This document shows positions 22,448-31,025 of a stretch of 64,000 bases of DNA, in pieces. Within the stretch, counting starts at the first letter, position 1. Each line of letters starts with the position of its first letter. This DNA comes from Streptomyces sp. PCS3-D2 (GTDB lineage Bacteria; Actinomycetota; Actinomycetes; Streptomycetales; Streptomycetaceae), in contig NZ_CP097800.1 of assembly GCF_000612545.2 (NCBI RefSeq), forward strand, positions 4,662,501 through 4,726,500, in the 5' to 3' direction. Both the position numbers and the translations under genes were made by a program. Under the pieces are notes generated by a model. It was given only the letters and a program-made list of their open reading frames with translations. It was not told the origin of the DNA and did no database searches.

Positions 22448-23109
22448 CGCACACGCACCACATCGTGTGGGACTGGAACGGCACGCTGCTCCACGACATC
22501 GAGGCCGTCATCACCGCGACGAACGCCTCCTTCGCCGAGCTCGGCCTCGCGCCGATCACCCTGGAGACGTACCGCGAGCTGTACGTCGTACCGGTGCCGA
22601 AGTTCTACGAGCGCCTCATGGGGCGCCTGCCCACCGACGAGGAGTGGCTCGTCATGGACGAGGCCTTCCACCGCCACTACTGGGCCGCCGCCGCGGACTC
22701 CGGGCTGGCCGAGGGCGCCCGGGACCTGCTCCAGGGGTGGCAGCGCGACGGGCTCACCCAGTCCCTGCTGTCCCTCGCACCCCACGACAGGCTCGTCCCG
22801 CTCGTGCGCGCCCATGGCATCGACGCGCACTTCCTGCGCGTCGACGGGCGGACCGGCCCGTCTCACACCTCCAAGGCAGGACATCTCGTACGCCACATGC
22901 AGGCCCTGGACGCGACGGGAGTGACCGCCGACCGTACGGTCCTCATCGGAGACGCCGTCGATGACGCGCTCGCGGCCGCCCACGTCGGCGCGCGCGCCGT
23001 CCTCTACACCGGAGGCTCGCACAGCCGCCGCAGTCTGGAATCAGCCGGAGTGCCGGTCGTGGACACCCTGGCGGAAGCCGTTCTCACAGCTCGCGAGCTG
23101 GCCGAATAG
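22444..23109 (+). CDS. HAD-superfamily hydrolase
   Basis: 221 residues. Motif I is VWDWNGTLLHD (Asp10, with Asn12 where most phosphatases have the second Asp). Motif II/III features are SLLSLAPHDRL and KAGHL, and motif IV is VLIGDAVDDALAAAHVGA. The layout resembles phosphoglycolate-phosphatase-like HAD proteins. The Asn at position 12 may change activity from phosphatase to another chemistry, although the DWNGT variant recurs in this subgroup. The substrate is unknown. Confidence 0.86.
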   Translation: MTHTHHIVWDWNGTLLHDIEAVITATNASFAELGLAPITLETYRELYVVPVPKFYERLMGRLPTDEEWLVMDEAFHRHYWAAAADSGLAEGARDLLQGWQRDGLTQSLLSLAPHDRLVPLVRAHGIDAHFLRVDGRTGPSHTSKAGHLVRHMQALDATGVTADRTVLIGDAVDDALAAAHVGARAVLYTGGSHSRRSLESAGVPVVDTLAEAVLTARELAE

Positions 23110-23198
23110 CGACTGGACAGGCCGCTGCACGGAAGGCTCGCAACGTCGCTGGCCAGAGTGTCAAAGTTCCACCCCAAGATTTGTACAGATGCAGTGAA

Positions 23199-23228
23199 TG
23201 ACGACTTGGGGGTAGGTCGGGATAGCCT
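23199..23228 (+). promoter_or_regulatory. candidate promoter upstream of gdh
   Basis: TGACGA (23199-23204), 18-nt spacer, then TAGCCT (23223-23228). The expected start lies at about 23236, exactly on a GTG, so a leaderless transcript is possible. The -35 match is only partial. Confidence 0.4.
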
Positions 23229-23235
23229 TGTACCC

Positions 23236-23538
23236 GTGATCAGCGCGATATCCCTCGGGGGCACTGGAGCCTCCGTCCTGCGCCCGGCGTACGACAGTGC
23301 CCGGGCCATCGCTGATCCCCGCCACCGGGACCTTCTGCCGATCTTGGCTCATTCCCTCCCGGTCGGCTCTCACGACGGCATAGCGTCGGCCCAGAACGGA
23401 CACCCCGCCTCGCGGCGCTACGCCATTCCTTCCTTCACCTACGTCACGCAATGGCGCGCGACAGGAGCCAGAGGACATGCAGACCAAGCTGGACGAAGCA
23501 AAGGCCGAGCTGCTCACACGGGCGGCCCGGGTAGCTGA
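23236..23538 (+). CDS. possible leaderless ORF overlapping the gdh start
   Basis: 100 codons from GTG at 23236, 7 nt after the TAGCCT -10 element. The first about 70 codons have mostly G/C third positions (VISAISLGGTGASVLRPAYDSARAIADP), after which the frame overlaps gdh by 62 nt. It has no recognisable domain. It could be a regulatory upstream ORF coupled to gdh or a chance frame; the rest of the 367-nt gap shows no other gene. Confidence 0.25.
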   Translation: MISAISLGGTGASVLRPAYDSARAIADPRHRDLLPILAHSLPVGSHDGIASAQNGHPASRRYAIPSFTYVTQWRATGARGHADQAGRSKGRAAHTGGPGS

Positions 23539-26500
23539 GCACAGCCCGGCCGGGGGGCTACTTCCGACTGGGGCCGAGCAGGGAGAGCGTCCGGACCGGG
23601 ACACGGTCCTCTCCTACCTCCAGCGCTACTACCTGCACACGGCGCCCGAGGACCTCACGGACCGGGACCCGGTGGATGTGTTCGGAGCCGCGCTCTCCCA
23701 CTACCGCCTGGCCGAGAACCGCCCGCAGGGTACCGCGAACGTACGCGTGCACACCCCCACGGTGGAGGAGAACGGCTGGACCTCCAGCCACTCCGTCGTC
23801 GAGGTCGTCACCGACGACATGCCCTTCCTCGTGGACTCCGTGACGAACGAGCTGTCCCGCCAGGGCCGCGGCATCCACGTCGTGATCCACCCGCAGGTCG
23901 TCGTCCGCCGTGACATCACCGGCAAGCTGATCGAGATCCTCGGCCCCGACTGCGACGCGCACGGCCTCCGCACCGAGCGCCCCCACGACTCCCTCGTCGA
24001 GTCCTGGATCCACGTCGAGATCGACCGCGAGACCGACCGCGCCGACCTCAAGCAGATCACCGTCGACCTGCAGCGCGTCCTGTCCGACGTACGCGAGTCC
24101 GTCGAGGACTGGGAGAAGATGCGCGAGGCCGCGCTGCGCATCGCGGACAGCCTCCCCGACGAGCCCACCGCCCCGGACCTGCGCGAGTACGAGCTCGAAG
24201 AGGCGCGCGAGCTGCTGCGCTGGCTCGCCGACGACCACTTCACCTTCCTCGGCTACCGCGAGTACAACCTCGTGGACGGCGACTCCCTGTCCGCCGTGCC
24301 CGGCACCGGCCTCGGCATCCTGCGCTCCGACCCGCACCACAGCGGCAAGGAGGACGGCCACCCGGTCTCGCCTTCCTTCAACCGGCTGCCGGCCGACGCC
24401 CGCGCCAAGGCCCGCGAGCACCGCCTGCTGGTGCTGACCAAGGCCAACAGCCGTTCCACCGTGCACCGCCCCTCGTACCTCGACTACGTGGGCGTCAAGA
24501 AGTTCGACGCCGACGGCAACGTCGTCGGCGAGCGCCGCTTCCTCGGCCTGTTCTCCTCCGCCGCGTACACCGAGTCCGTGCGCCGCGTGCCGGTCATCCG
24601 CCGCAAGGTCGCCGAGGTCCTGGAGCGGGCCGGCTTCTCGCCGTCCAGCCACGACGGCCGCGACCTGACGCAGATCCTGGAGACCTACCCCCGCGACGAG
24701 CTGTTCCAGACCCCGGTCGACCAGCTCCAGTCCATCGTCACCTCCGTCCTGTACCTCCAGGAACGCCGCCGGCTGCGGCTGTACCTGCGCCAGGACGAGT
24801 ACGGGCGCTACTACTCGGCGCTCGTCTACCTGCCGCGCGACCGCTTCACCACCGGTGTGCGGCTGCGCCTGATGGACATCCTGCGCGAGGAGCTCGGCGG
24901 CATCAGCGTCGACTTCACCGCCTGGAACACCGAGTCGATCCTCTCCCGCATCCACTTCGTCGTCCGCGTCCCGCAGGGCACCGAGCTGCCCGTGCTGACC
25001 GACGGCGACGTCGAGCGCATCGAGGGTCGACTCGTCGAGGCCGCCCGGTCCTGGGCCGACGGCTTCGACCAGGCGCTCAACGCCGAGCTCGGCGAGGAGC
25101 GCGCCGCGGAGCTGCTGCGCCGCTACGGCAGCGCCTTCGCCGAGGGCTACAAGGCCGACCACTCGCCGCGCGCCGCCGTCGCCGACCTGGTGCACCTGGA
25201 GAAGCTGCGCGACGGCGACAAGGACTTCGCGCTGTCGCTCTACGAGCCCGTCGGCGCGGGCCCCGGCGAACGCCGCTTCAAGATCTACCGCGCCGGTGAG
25301 CAGGTCTCCCTGTCCGCCGTCCTGCCGGTCCTCCAGCGCCTCGGCGTCGAGGTCACCGACGAGCGCCCGTACGAGCTGCGCTGCGCCGACCGCACGACCG
25401 CGTGGATCTACGACTTCGGTCTGCGGCTCTCCGCGGGCGACCTCGGCGACGATGCCCGCGAACGCTTCCAGGACGCCTTCGCGGCCGTCTGGAACGGCCA
25501 GGCCGAGAACGACAACTTCAACACCCTCGTGCTGAGCGCCGGCCTGACCTGGCGCCAGGCCGTCGTCCTGCGCGCGTACGCCAAGTACATGCGCCAGGCC
25601 GGCTCCACCTTCAGCCAGGACTACATGGAGGACACCCTCCGCAACAACGTCCACACCACCCGGCTGCTGGTCTCGCTCTTCGAGGCCCGGATGTCTCCCG
25701 TCCGCCAGGCCGCCGGCAGCGAGCTCGTGGACGCCATGCTGGAGGAGCTCGACGGGGCCCTCGACCAGGTCGCCTCGCTCGACGAGGACCGCATCCTGCG
25801 GGCCTTCCTCACCCTCATCAAGGCGACCCTGCGCACGAACTTCTTCCAGCTCGACTCCCACGGCGAGCAGCACGCCTACGTGTCGATGAAGTTCGACCCG
25901 CAGGCCATCCCGGACCTGCCGGCGCCGCGCCCGGCGTACGAGATCTGGGTGTACTCCCCGCGCGTCGAGGGCGTCCACCTGCGCTTCGGCAAGGTCGCCC
26001 GAGGCGGCCTGCGCTGGTCCGACCGCCGCGAGGACTTCCGTACGGAGATCCTCGGCCTGGTCAAGGCGCAGATGGTCAAGAACACCGTCATCGTGCCGGT
26101 CGGCGCCAAGGGCGGCTTCGTCGCCAAGAACCTGCCCGACCCGTCGGTGGACCGCGACGCCTGGCTCGCCGAGGGCATCGCCTCGTACAAGATCTTCATC
26201 TCGGCGCTGCTCGACATCACCGACAACATGGTCGCCGGCGAGGTCGTGCCGCCGCGCAGCGTGGTCCGCCACGACGAGGACGACACCTACCTCGTCGTCG
26301 CCGCGGACAAGGGCACCGCGACCTTCTCCGACATCGCCAACGGCGTGGCGGAGGACTACGGCTTCTGGCTCGGCGACGCCTTCGCGTCCGGCGGCTCGGC
26401 CGGCTACGACCACAAGGGCATGGGCATCACCGCCCGCGGCGCGTGGGAGTCCGTCAAGCGGCACTTCCGCGAGCTCGGACACGACACCCAGACCCAGGAC

Positions 26501-28426
26501 TTCACCGTCGTCGGCGTCGGCGACATGTCCGGTGACGTCTTCGGCAACGGCATGCTGCTCTCCGAGCACATCCGCCTGGTGGCCGCCTTCGACCACCGGC
26601 ACATCTTCATCGACCCGGCCCCGGACGCGGCCACCTCGTACGCCGAACGCCGCCGCCTCTTCGAGCTGCCGCGGTCCTCGTGGGCGGACTACGACACCTC
26701 GCTGATCTCGGCGGGCGGCGGCATCCACCCGCGTTCGGCCAAGGCCGTCCCGGTCACCGCGCAGATGCGCGCGGCGCTCGGCATCGAGGCCGGCGTCACC
26801 AAGATGACCCCGGCCGAGCTGATGCAGGCGATCCTCAAGGCCCCCGTGGACCTGGTGTGGAACGGCGGCATCGGCACCTACGTCAAGGCGACGTCCGAGA
26901 CCCACGCCGACGTCGGCGACAAGGCCAACGACGCCATCCGCGTCAACGGCTCCGACGTGCGGGCGCAGGTCATCGGCGAGGGCGGCAACCTGGGCCTGAC
27001 CCAGCTCGGCCGTATCGAGTTCGCCCGCAGCGGCGCCGGCGGCGAGGGCGGCAAGGTCAACACCGACGCCATCGACAACAGCGCGGGCGTGGACACCTCC
27101 GACCACGAGGTGAACATCAAGATCCTGCTCAACGCGGTCGTCGCCGACGGGGACATGACCGTCAAGCAGCGCAACAAGCTGCTCGCGCAGATGACCGACG
27201 AGGTCGGCCACCTGGTCCTGCGCAACAACTACGCGCAGAACACCGCGCTGGCCAACGGCTCGGCCCAGGCCCCCAGCCTGCTCCACGCGCAGCAGCGCTT
27301 CATGCGCCGCCTGGAGAGCGCCGGACTGCTCAACCGCGAGCTGGAGTTCCTGCCCACCGACCGGCAGATCCGCGAACTGCTCAACAACGGCAAGGGGCTG
27401 ACCCAGCCGGAGCTGGCCGTGCTGCTGGCCTACACGAAGATCACGACGGCGGACGAGCTCATCGCCACCGGGCTGCCGGACGACCCGTACCTGCGCCGCC
27501 TGCTCTTCGCGTACTTCCCGGCGGTGCTGGGCGACACGTTCGCCGAGCAGATCGACGGGCACGCGCTGCGCCGCGAGATCATCACGACGATCCTGGTCAA
27601 CGACACCGTCAACACCGGTGGTTCGACCTTCCTGCACCGCCTGCGCGAGGAGACCGGAGCCTCCACGGAGGAGATCGTCCGGGCGCAGCTCGCGGCCCGC
27701 GAGATCTTCGGCCTGGCCGACGTGTGGGACGCGGTGGAGGCGCTGGACAACAAGGTGTCCGCGGACGTCCAGACCCGGGTGCGCCTGCACTCGCGCCGCC
27801 TGGTCGAGCGCGGTACCCGCTGGCTGCTCAACAACCGGCCGCAGCCGCTCCAGATCACCGAGACCATCGCCTTCTTCGGGGAGCGGGTGTCCCAGGTGTG
27901 GGCGGAGCTGCCGAAGCTGGTGCGCGGCGCGGACCTGGAGTGGTACCAGCTGGTCATGGACGAGCTGACCGGCGAGGGCGTGCCGGAGGAGCTGGCGGCG
28001 AAGGTCGCCGGGTTCTCGTCCGCCTTCCCGACGCTGGACATCGTCGCGATCGCGGACCGGACGGGCGTGGACCCGCTGGGGGTCGCCGAGGTGTACTACG
28101 ACCTCGCCGACCGCCTGGACATCACGCAGCTGATGGACCGGATCATCGAGCTGCCGCGGGCCGACCGCTGGCAGTCGATGGCCCGCGCGTCCATCCGCGA
28201 GGACCTGTTCGCGGCGCACGCGGCCCTGACGGCGGACGTGCTGTCGGTGGGCGGCGGCGCCTCGACTCCCGAGGAGCGCTTCCAGGCGTGGGAGGAGAAG
28301 AACGCGGCGATCATCGGGCGTGCGCGGACGACCCTGGAGGAGATCCGGGGCTCGGACGACTTCGACCTGGCGAACCTGTCGGTGGCGATGCGGACCATGC
28401 GCAGTCTGCTGCGCGCGCACAGCTGA
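23477..28426 (+). CDS. gdh: NAD-specific glutamate dehydrogenase, large type
   Basis: 1,649 residues, the length of the GDH-180 class first known from Streptomyces clavuligerus. An N-terminal ACT-like regulatory part (about 1-650) precedes a catalytic core with FGKVARGGLRWSDRREDFRTEI and KNTVIVPVGAKGGFV (about 830-880), and a nucleotide-binding region VVGVGDMSGDVFGNGMLLS and GEGGNLGLTQLGR. A long C-terminal helical domain follows. The enzyme oxidatively deaminates glutamate to 2-oxoglutarate with NAD and is mainly catabolic. The ATG at 23477 has GAGCCAGAGGAC upstream. A long open frame on the opposite strand is an effect of high GC, not a gene. Confidence 0.96.
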   Translation: MQTKLDEAKAELLTRAARVAEHSPAGGLLPTGAEQGERPDRDTVLSYLQRYYLHTAPEDLTDRDPVDVFGAALSHYRLAENRPQGTANVRVHTPTVEENGWTSSHSVVEVVTDDMPFLVDSVTNELSRQGRGIHVVIHPQVVVRRDITGKLIEILGPDCDAHGLRTERPHDSLVESWIHVEIDRETDRADLKQITVDLQRVLSDVRESVEDWEKMREAALRIADSLPDEPTAPDLREYELEEARELLRWLADDHFTFLGYREYNLVDGDSLSAVPGTGLGILRSDPHHSGKEDGHPVSPSFNRLPADARAKAREHRLLVLTKANSRSTVHRPSYLDYVGVKKFDADGNVVGERRFLGLFSSAAYTESVRRVPVIRRKVAEVLERAGFSPSSHDGRDLTQILETYPRDELFQTPVDQLQSIVTSVLYLQERRRLRLYLRQDEYGRYYSALVYLPRDRFTTGVRLRLMDILREELGGISVDFTAWNTESILSRIHFVVRVPQGTELPVLTDGDVERIEGRLVEAARSWADGFDQALNAELGEERAAELLRRYGSAFAEGYKADHSPRAAVADLVHLEKLRDGDKDFALSLYEPVGAGPGERRFKIYRAGEQVSLSAVLPVLQRLGVEVTDERPYELRCADRTTAWIYDFGLRLSAGDLGDDARERFQDAFAAVWNGQAENDNFNTLVLSAGLTWRQAVVLRAYAKYMRQAGSTFSQDYMEDTLRNNVHTTRLLVSLFEARMSPVRQAAGSELVDAMLEELDGALDQVASLDEDRILRAFLTLIKATLRTNFFQLDSHGEQHAYVSMKFDPQAIPDLPAPRPAYEIWVYSPRVEGVHLRFGKVARGGLRWSDRREDFRTEILGLVKAQMVKNTVIVPVGAKGGFVAKNLPDPSVDRDAWLAEGIASYKIFISALLDITDNMVAGEVVPPRSVVRHDEDDTYLVVAADKGTATFSDIANGVAEDYGFWLGDAFASGGSAGYDHKGMGITARGAWESVKRHFRELGHDTQTQDFTVVGVGDMSGDVFGNGMLLSEHIRLVAAFDHRHIFIDPAPDAATSYAERRRLFELPRSSWADYDTSLISAGGGIHPRSAKAVPVTAQMRAALGIEAGVTKMTPAELMQAILKAPVDLVWNGGIGTYVKATSETHADVGDKANDAIRVNGSDVRAQVIGEGGNLGLTQLGRIEFARSGAGGEGGKVNTDAIDNSAGVDTSDHEVNIKILLNAVVADGDMTVKQRNKLLAQMTDEVGHLVLRNNYAQNTALANGSAQAPSLLHAQQRFMRRLESAGLLNRELEFLPTDRQIRELLNNGKGLTQPELAVLLAYTKITTADELIATGLPDDPYLRRLLFAYFPAVLGDTFAEQIDGHALRREIITTILVNDTVNTGGSTFLHRLREETGASTEEIVRAQLAAREIFGLADVWDAVEALDNKVSADVQTRVRLHSRRLVERGTRWLLNNRPQPLQITETIAFFGERVSQVWAELPKLVRGADLEWYQLVMDELTGEGVPEELAAKVAGFSSAFPTLDIVAIADRTGVDPLGVAEVYYDLADRLDITQLMDRIIELPRADRWQSMARASIREDLFAAHAALTADVLSVGGGASTPEERFQAWEEKNAAIIGRARTTLEEIRGSDDFDLANLSVAMRTMRSLLRAHS

Positions 28427-28440
28427 TCGCGACGGCGTGA

Positions 28441-28488
28441 CGAACGGGCCGGGCCCGGGACCATAGGGTCCCGGGCCCGGCCCGTTCG
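28441..28488. terminator. strong bidirectional terminator after gdh
   Basis: A perfect 22-bp stem (28441-28462 with 28467-28488) and a 4-nt loop ATAG lie between the convergent gdh and ABC-exporter genes. Confidence 0.85.
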
Positions 28489-28520
28489 CGTCCGCGGGCG
28501 CGGTGGCGCAGGGCGGCGCC

Positions 28521-29306
28521 TCAGGCGCCGGAGCGGCTGGACTTCTCGTAGGCGGCGCAGACCTGGTCCGCCGGACCGTCCATCCGCAGGACGCCCGAGT
28601 CCAGCCAGATCGCGCGGTCGCAGGTCTCGCGGACCGTGTTGACGGCGTGGCTGACCAGGAAGACGGTGCCGGCGCGCGCGCGGAGTTCCTCGATGCGGGC
28701 CTGACTGCGCCGCTGGAAGGCGGCGTCACCGGTGGCCAGCGCCTCGTCGATCATCAGGACGTCGTGGTCCTTGGCGGCGGCGATGGAGAAGCGCAGCCGG
28801 GCGCCCATGCCGGAGGAGTACGTCCGCATCGGCAGGGAGATGAAGTCGTCCTTCTCGTTGATGCCGGAGAAGTCGACGATCCCCGCGTACCGCTCGTGGA
28901 TCTGCTGCCTGGTCATGCCCATCGCGAGGCCGCCCAGCATGACGTTGCGTTCGCCGGTCAGGTCGTTCATCAGGGCGGCGTTCACACCGAGCAGGGACGG
29001 CTGGCCGCGCGAGTAGATCCGGCCGCGGGCCACCGGTTGGAGGCCGGCGACGGCCTTGAGGAGGGTGGACTTGCCCGAGCCGTTGGACCCGATGAGGCCG
29101 ATGGCCTCGCCCTCGTAGGCGGTGAAGGAGACGCCCTTGACCGCGTGCACCTCGCGCATCCCGGGGGCGGGGCCGCGGGTGAAGATCCGGCTCAGCGCCG
29201 CCGTGGCAGCGCCCTTGCGGGCGCCGGCGCCGTGGACCTTGTAGACGACGTGGACCCCGTCCGCGATCACGGTGGGCACCCGGGTGCCGGTCTTCGTCTC
29301 AGCCAC
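28521..29306 (-). CDS. ABC exporter ATP-binding protein, TagH/Wzt-like
   Basis: 261 residues. Walker A GSNGSGKST is at about 73-81, signature YSSGMGARLRFSIA at about 165-178, and Walker B VLMIDEALATGD at about 185-196. The spacing and the variant signature SSGM match the polysaccharide/teichoic-acid exporter class (TagH, RfbE, Wzt), which push polymer-lipid across the membrane. The start ATG at 29306 overlaps the permease gene by 8 nt. With the permease and the nearby TagF-like transferase it suggests export of a glycerol-phosphate type wall polymer. There is no C-terminal carbohydrate-binding domain, so chain-length recognition is not indicated. Confidence 0.92.
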   Translation of the reverse strand: MAETKTGTRVPTVIADGVHVVYKVHGAGARKGAATAALSRIFTRGPAPGMREVHAVKGVSFTAYEGEAIGLIGSNGSGKSTLLKAVAGLQPVARGRIYSRGQPSLLGVNAALMNDLTGERNVMLGGLAMGMTRQQIHERYAGIVDFSGINEKDDFISLPMRTYSSGMGARLRFSIAAAKDHDVLMIDEALATGDAAFQRRSQARIEELRARAGTVFLVSHAVNTVRETCDRAIWLDSGVLRMDGPADQVCAAYEKSSRSGA

Positions 29307-30207
29307 GTCCGTACGCCTCCTCGGCCTTCCAGAAGTAGATGAACCCGCCGACGCCCGCCAGCAGCGCCCAGCCGGCGGCCAGAAGCCACACGTGGTGCGG
29401 GAGCGCGTGCGCGGGGAAGCTGTCGATCAGCGCGAAGCGCATCAGGTCGATGTAGACGGCCGGCGGGTTGGCCTTCAGCGCCACCAGCACCCAGTGGGGC
29501 AGGTCGTCCGCCTTGAGCACCTGGTCGATGGACCACATGACGCCCGAGGTGTACATCCACGTACGCAGGACGAACGGCATCAGCTGGTTGACGTCGGGGC
29601 TCCTGCTGCCGATGCGGGCCATGACCATGGCGCAGCCGGCGGCGAAGACGGCGGTGAGCAGGAGCGCCGGCAGGGCCAGGAGCCAGGCCGGGCCGGGCCG
29701 CTGGCCGAAGGCCAGCAGCAGGACGACCAGGGCGGCCATGGAGACGAGCAGCTGCTGGAAGAGCTGTACGACGGTGGAGATCGGCAGGCTCGCACGCGGG
29801 AAGTGCAGGGCGCGGACCAGGCCGAGGTTGCTGTGGACGGCGCGGGTGCCGGCGTTCACGGAGCTGCTGATGAAGTCCCAGACGAAGATCCCGGTGATCA
29901 GGAACGGGACGTAGTCCGGCACCCCGTGGCTGGCCTTCAGGACGAGGCCGAAGATGAAGTAGTAGACCGCGGCGTTGAGCAGCGGGGTCACCAGGTGCCA
30001 GACCTGGCCGAGCCTCGCCGTGCTGTACGTGGCCTGCATGCGGGCGGTCGCGTAGGCACTCACGAAGTGGCGGCGCTGCCAGAGCTGCGCGATGTAGCGG
30101 GGGAGCGTGGGGCGGGCGCCGCTGAGCGTGAGGCCGTGTGCGGCGGCCAGCCGTGCGCGTTCCGCGGAGGCGGCGGGCGCGTTCTTGGATGCGGTCGCGG
30201 TGGTCAC
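29299..30207 (-). CDS. ABC-2 type exporter permease, TagG-like
   Basis: 302 residues with about six transmembrane segments (for example LLNAAVYYFIFGLVL, LLVSMAALVVLLLAFG and LPHHVWLLAAGWALLAGVGGFIYFW). The ABC-2 membrane domain sits between about 45 and 290, with the characteristic TARMQATYSTARLGQVWHLVTPLLN region. The N-terminal about 45 residues are cytoplasmic. It is the membrane partner of the ATPase immediately downstream. ATG 30207 lies about 50 nt from the divergent promoter region, which carries two palindromes thought to bind the neighbouring TetR protein. Confidence 0.92.
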   Translation of the reverse strand: MTTATASKNAPAASAERARLAAAHGLTLSGARPTLPRYIAQLWQRRHFVSAYATARMQATYSTARLGQVWHLVTPLLNAAVYYFIFGLVLKASHGVPDYVPFLITGIFVWDFISSSVNAGTRAVHSNLGLVRALHFPRASLPISTVVQLFQQLLVSMAALVVLLLAFGQRPGPAWLLALPALLLTAVFAAGCAMVMARIGSRSPDVNQLMPFVLRTWMYTSGVMWSIDQVLKADDLPHWVLVALKANPPAVYIDLMRFALIDSFPAHALPHHVWLLAAGWALLAGVGGFIYFWKAEEAYGRG

Positions 30208-30238
30208 AGGTTCGCTTTCGACGTTGGTCGGGACGGGT

Positions 30239-30303
30239 CCGTATCGTCGCTACGGCGAGGTTAGGGCGTTGATCGATGGAACGCAACCGTATCGTCGTGA
30301 CGG
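30239..30303. promoter_or_regulatory. divergent promoters with two 17-bp palindromes (candidate TetR operators)
   Basis: CCGTATCGTCGCTACGG at 30239-30255 and CCGTATCGTCGTGACGG at 30287-30303 share the first 11 bases and are imperfect palindromes, centred 48 bp apart. A minus-strand promoter TTGCGT (30286-30281), 17-nt spacer, TAACCT (30263-30258) serves the exporter, so the left palindrome covers its start point. A plus-strand -10 TATGCT (30312-30317) serves the TetR gene, so the right palindrome covers its -35. This fits one repressor controlling both genes; binding is inferred. Confidence 0.65.
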
Positions 30304-30323
30304 GGCGCGGCTATGCTCTGTGC

Positions 30324-30956
30324 ATGACCATGGACCCCTCCGCCTCCGCCGCCTCCGCCCGCCGCGCCCCCGCCGGTGCCGCCGTCCTGCGCGAGGACGT
30401 GACCGAGGCGATCCGCAACGCGGTGCTGGAGGAGCTGGCCGCGGTCGGGTTCGCCCGGATGTCCATCGAGGGCATCGCCCGGCGGGCCGGGGTCGGCAAG
30501 ACGGCCGTGTACCGGCGGTGGAAGTCCAAGCTGCACCTGGTGCTGGACCTGGTCGGGGCCTTCGCGGTGGACGGCCTGCCGGTGCCGGCGACCGGCTCGC
30601 TCCACGGGGACGTACGCGCCCTGCTGGAAGTCATGTCACATGTACTGCGGCACCCCGTGGCCTCGGCGGTGATCCCCGACCTGCTGGTCGAGGCCTCCCG
30701 CAACCCGGAGATCGCGGACGCGGTCCGGGGAGCCCTCCTGGACGGCCAGCACCGCATGGCGCAGGGCATCGTCTCGGACGCCGTCGCCCGCGGTGAACTC
30801 CCGGCGGAGATCAGCCCCGACCACGCCCTCGACCTGCTGATCGGCCCGCTCTACTGGCGTCAGGTCGTCGTCCGCGACACGGTGACCCCCGCCCACCTGG
30901 ATGCCCTGGCCGACCAGGTCGTGGCGGGCCTGAGGTCGGCCGCGGGCCCGGCCTGA
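30324..30956 (+). CDS. TetR-family regulator
   Basis: 210 residues. The N-terminal helix-turn-helix is EELAAVGFARMSIEGIARRAGVGKTAVYRRWKSK (about 33-72), followed by a ligand domain of the TetR_C type (HVLRHPVASAVIPDLLVEA). The ATG lies 6 nt after the -10 TATGCT, so the message is probably leaderless. The gene is divergent from the TagGH-like exporter, with paired palindromes between, so it likely represses itself and the exporter. The inducing ligand is unknown. Confidence 0.9.
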   Translation: MTMDPSASAASARRAPAGAAVLREDVTEAIRNAVLEELAAVGFARMSIEGIARRAGVGKTAVYRRWKSKLHLVLDLVGAFAVDGLPVPATGSLHGDVRALLEVMSHVLRHPVASAVIPDLLVEASRNPEIADAVRGALLDGQHRMAQGIVSDAVARGELPAEISPDHALDLLIGPLYWRQVVVRDTVTPAHLDALADQVVAGLRSAAGPA

Positions 30957-31025
30957 CGTCGCCGGGCGGCACGTCGTCGGGGGCTTCTTCGCGCGCGGGT
31001 AGCCGCCCGGGGCGGTCCGCGTGCC

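Noticed and set aside
23558-28729. 1,723-codon open frame antisense to gdh
   Set aside because: High-GC genes create long antisense frames through third-position G/C; composition is low-complexity Val/Gly/Arg/Asp with no domain.
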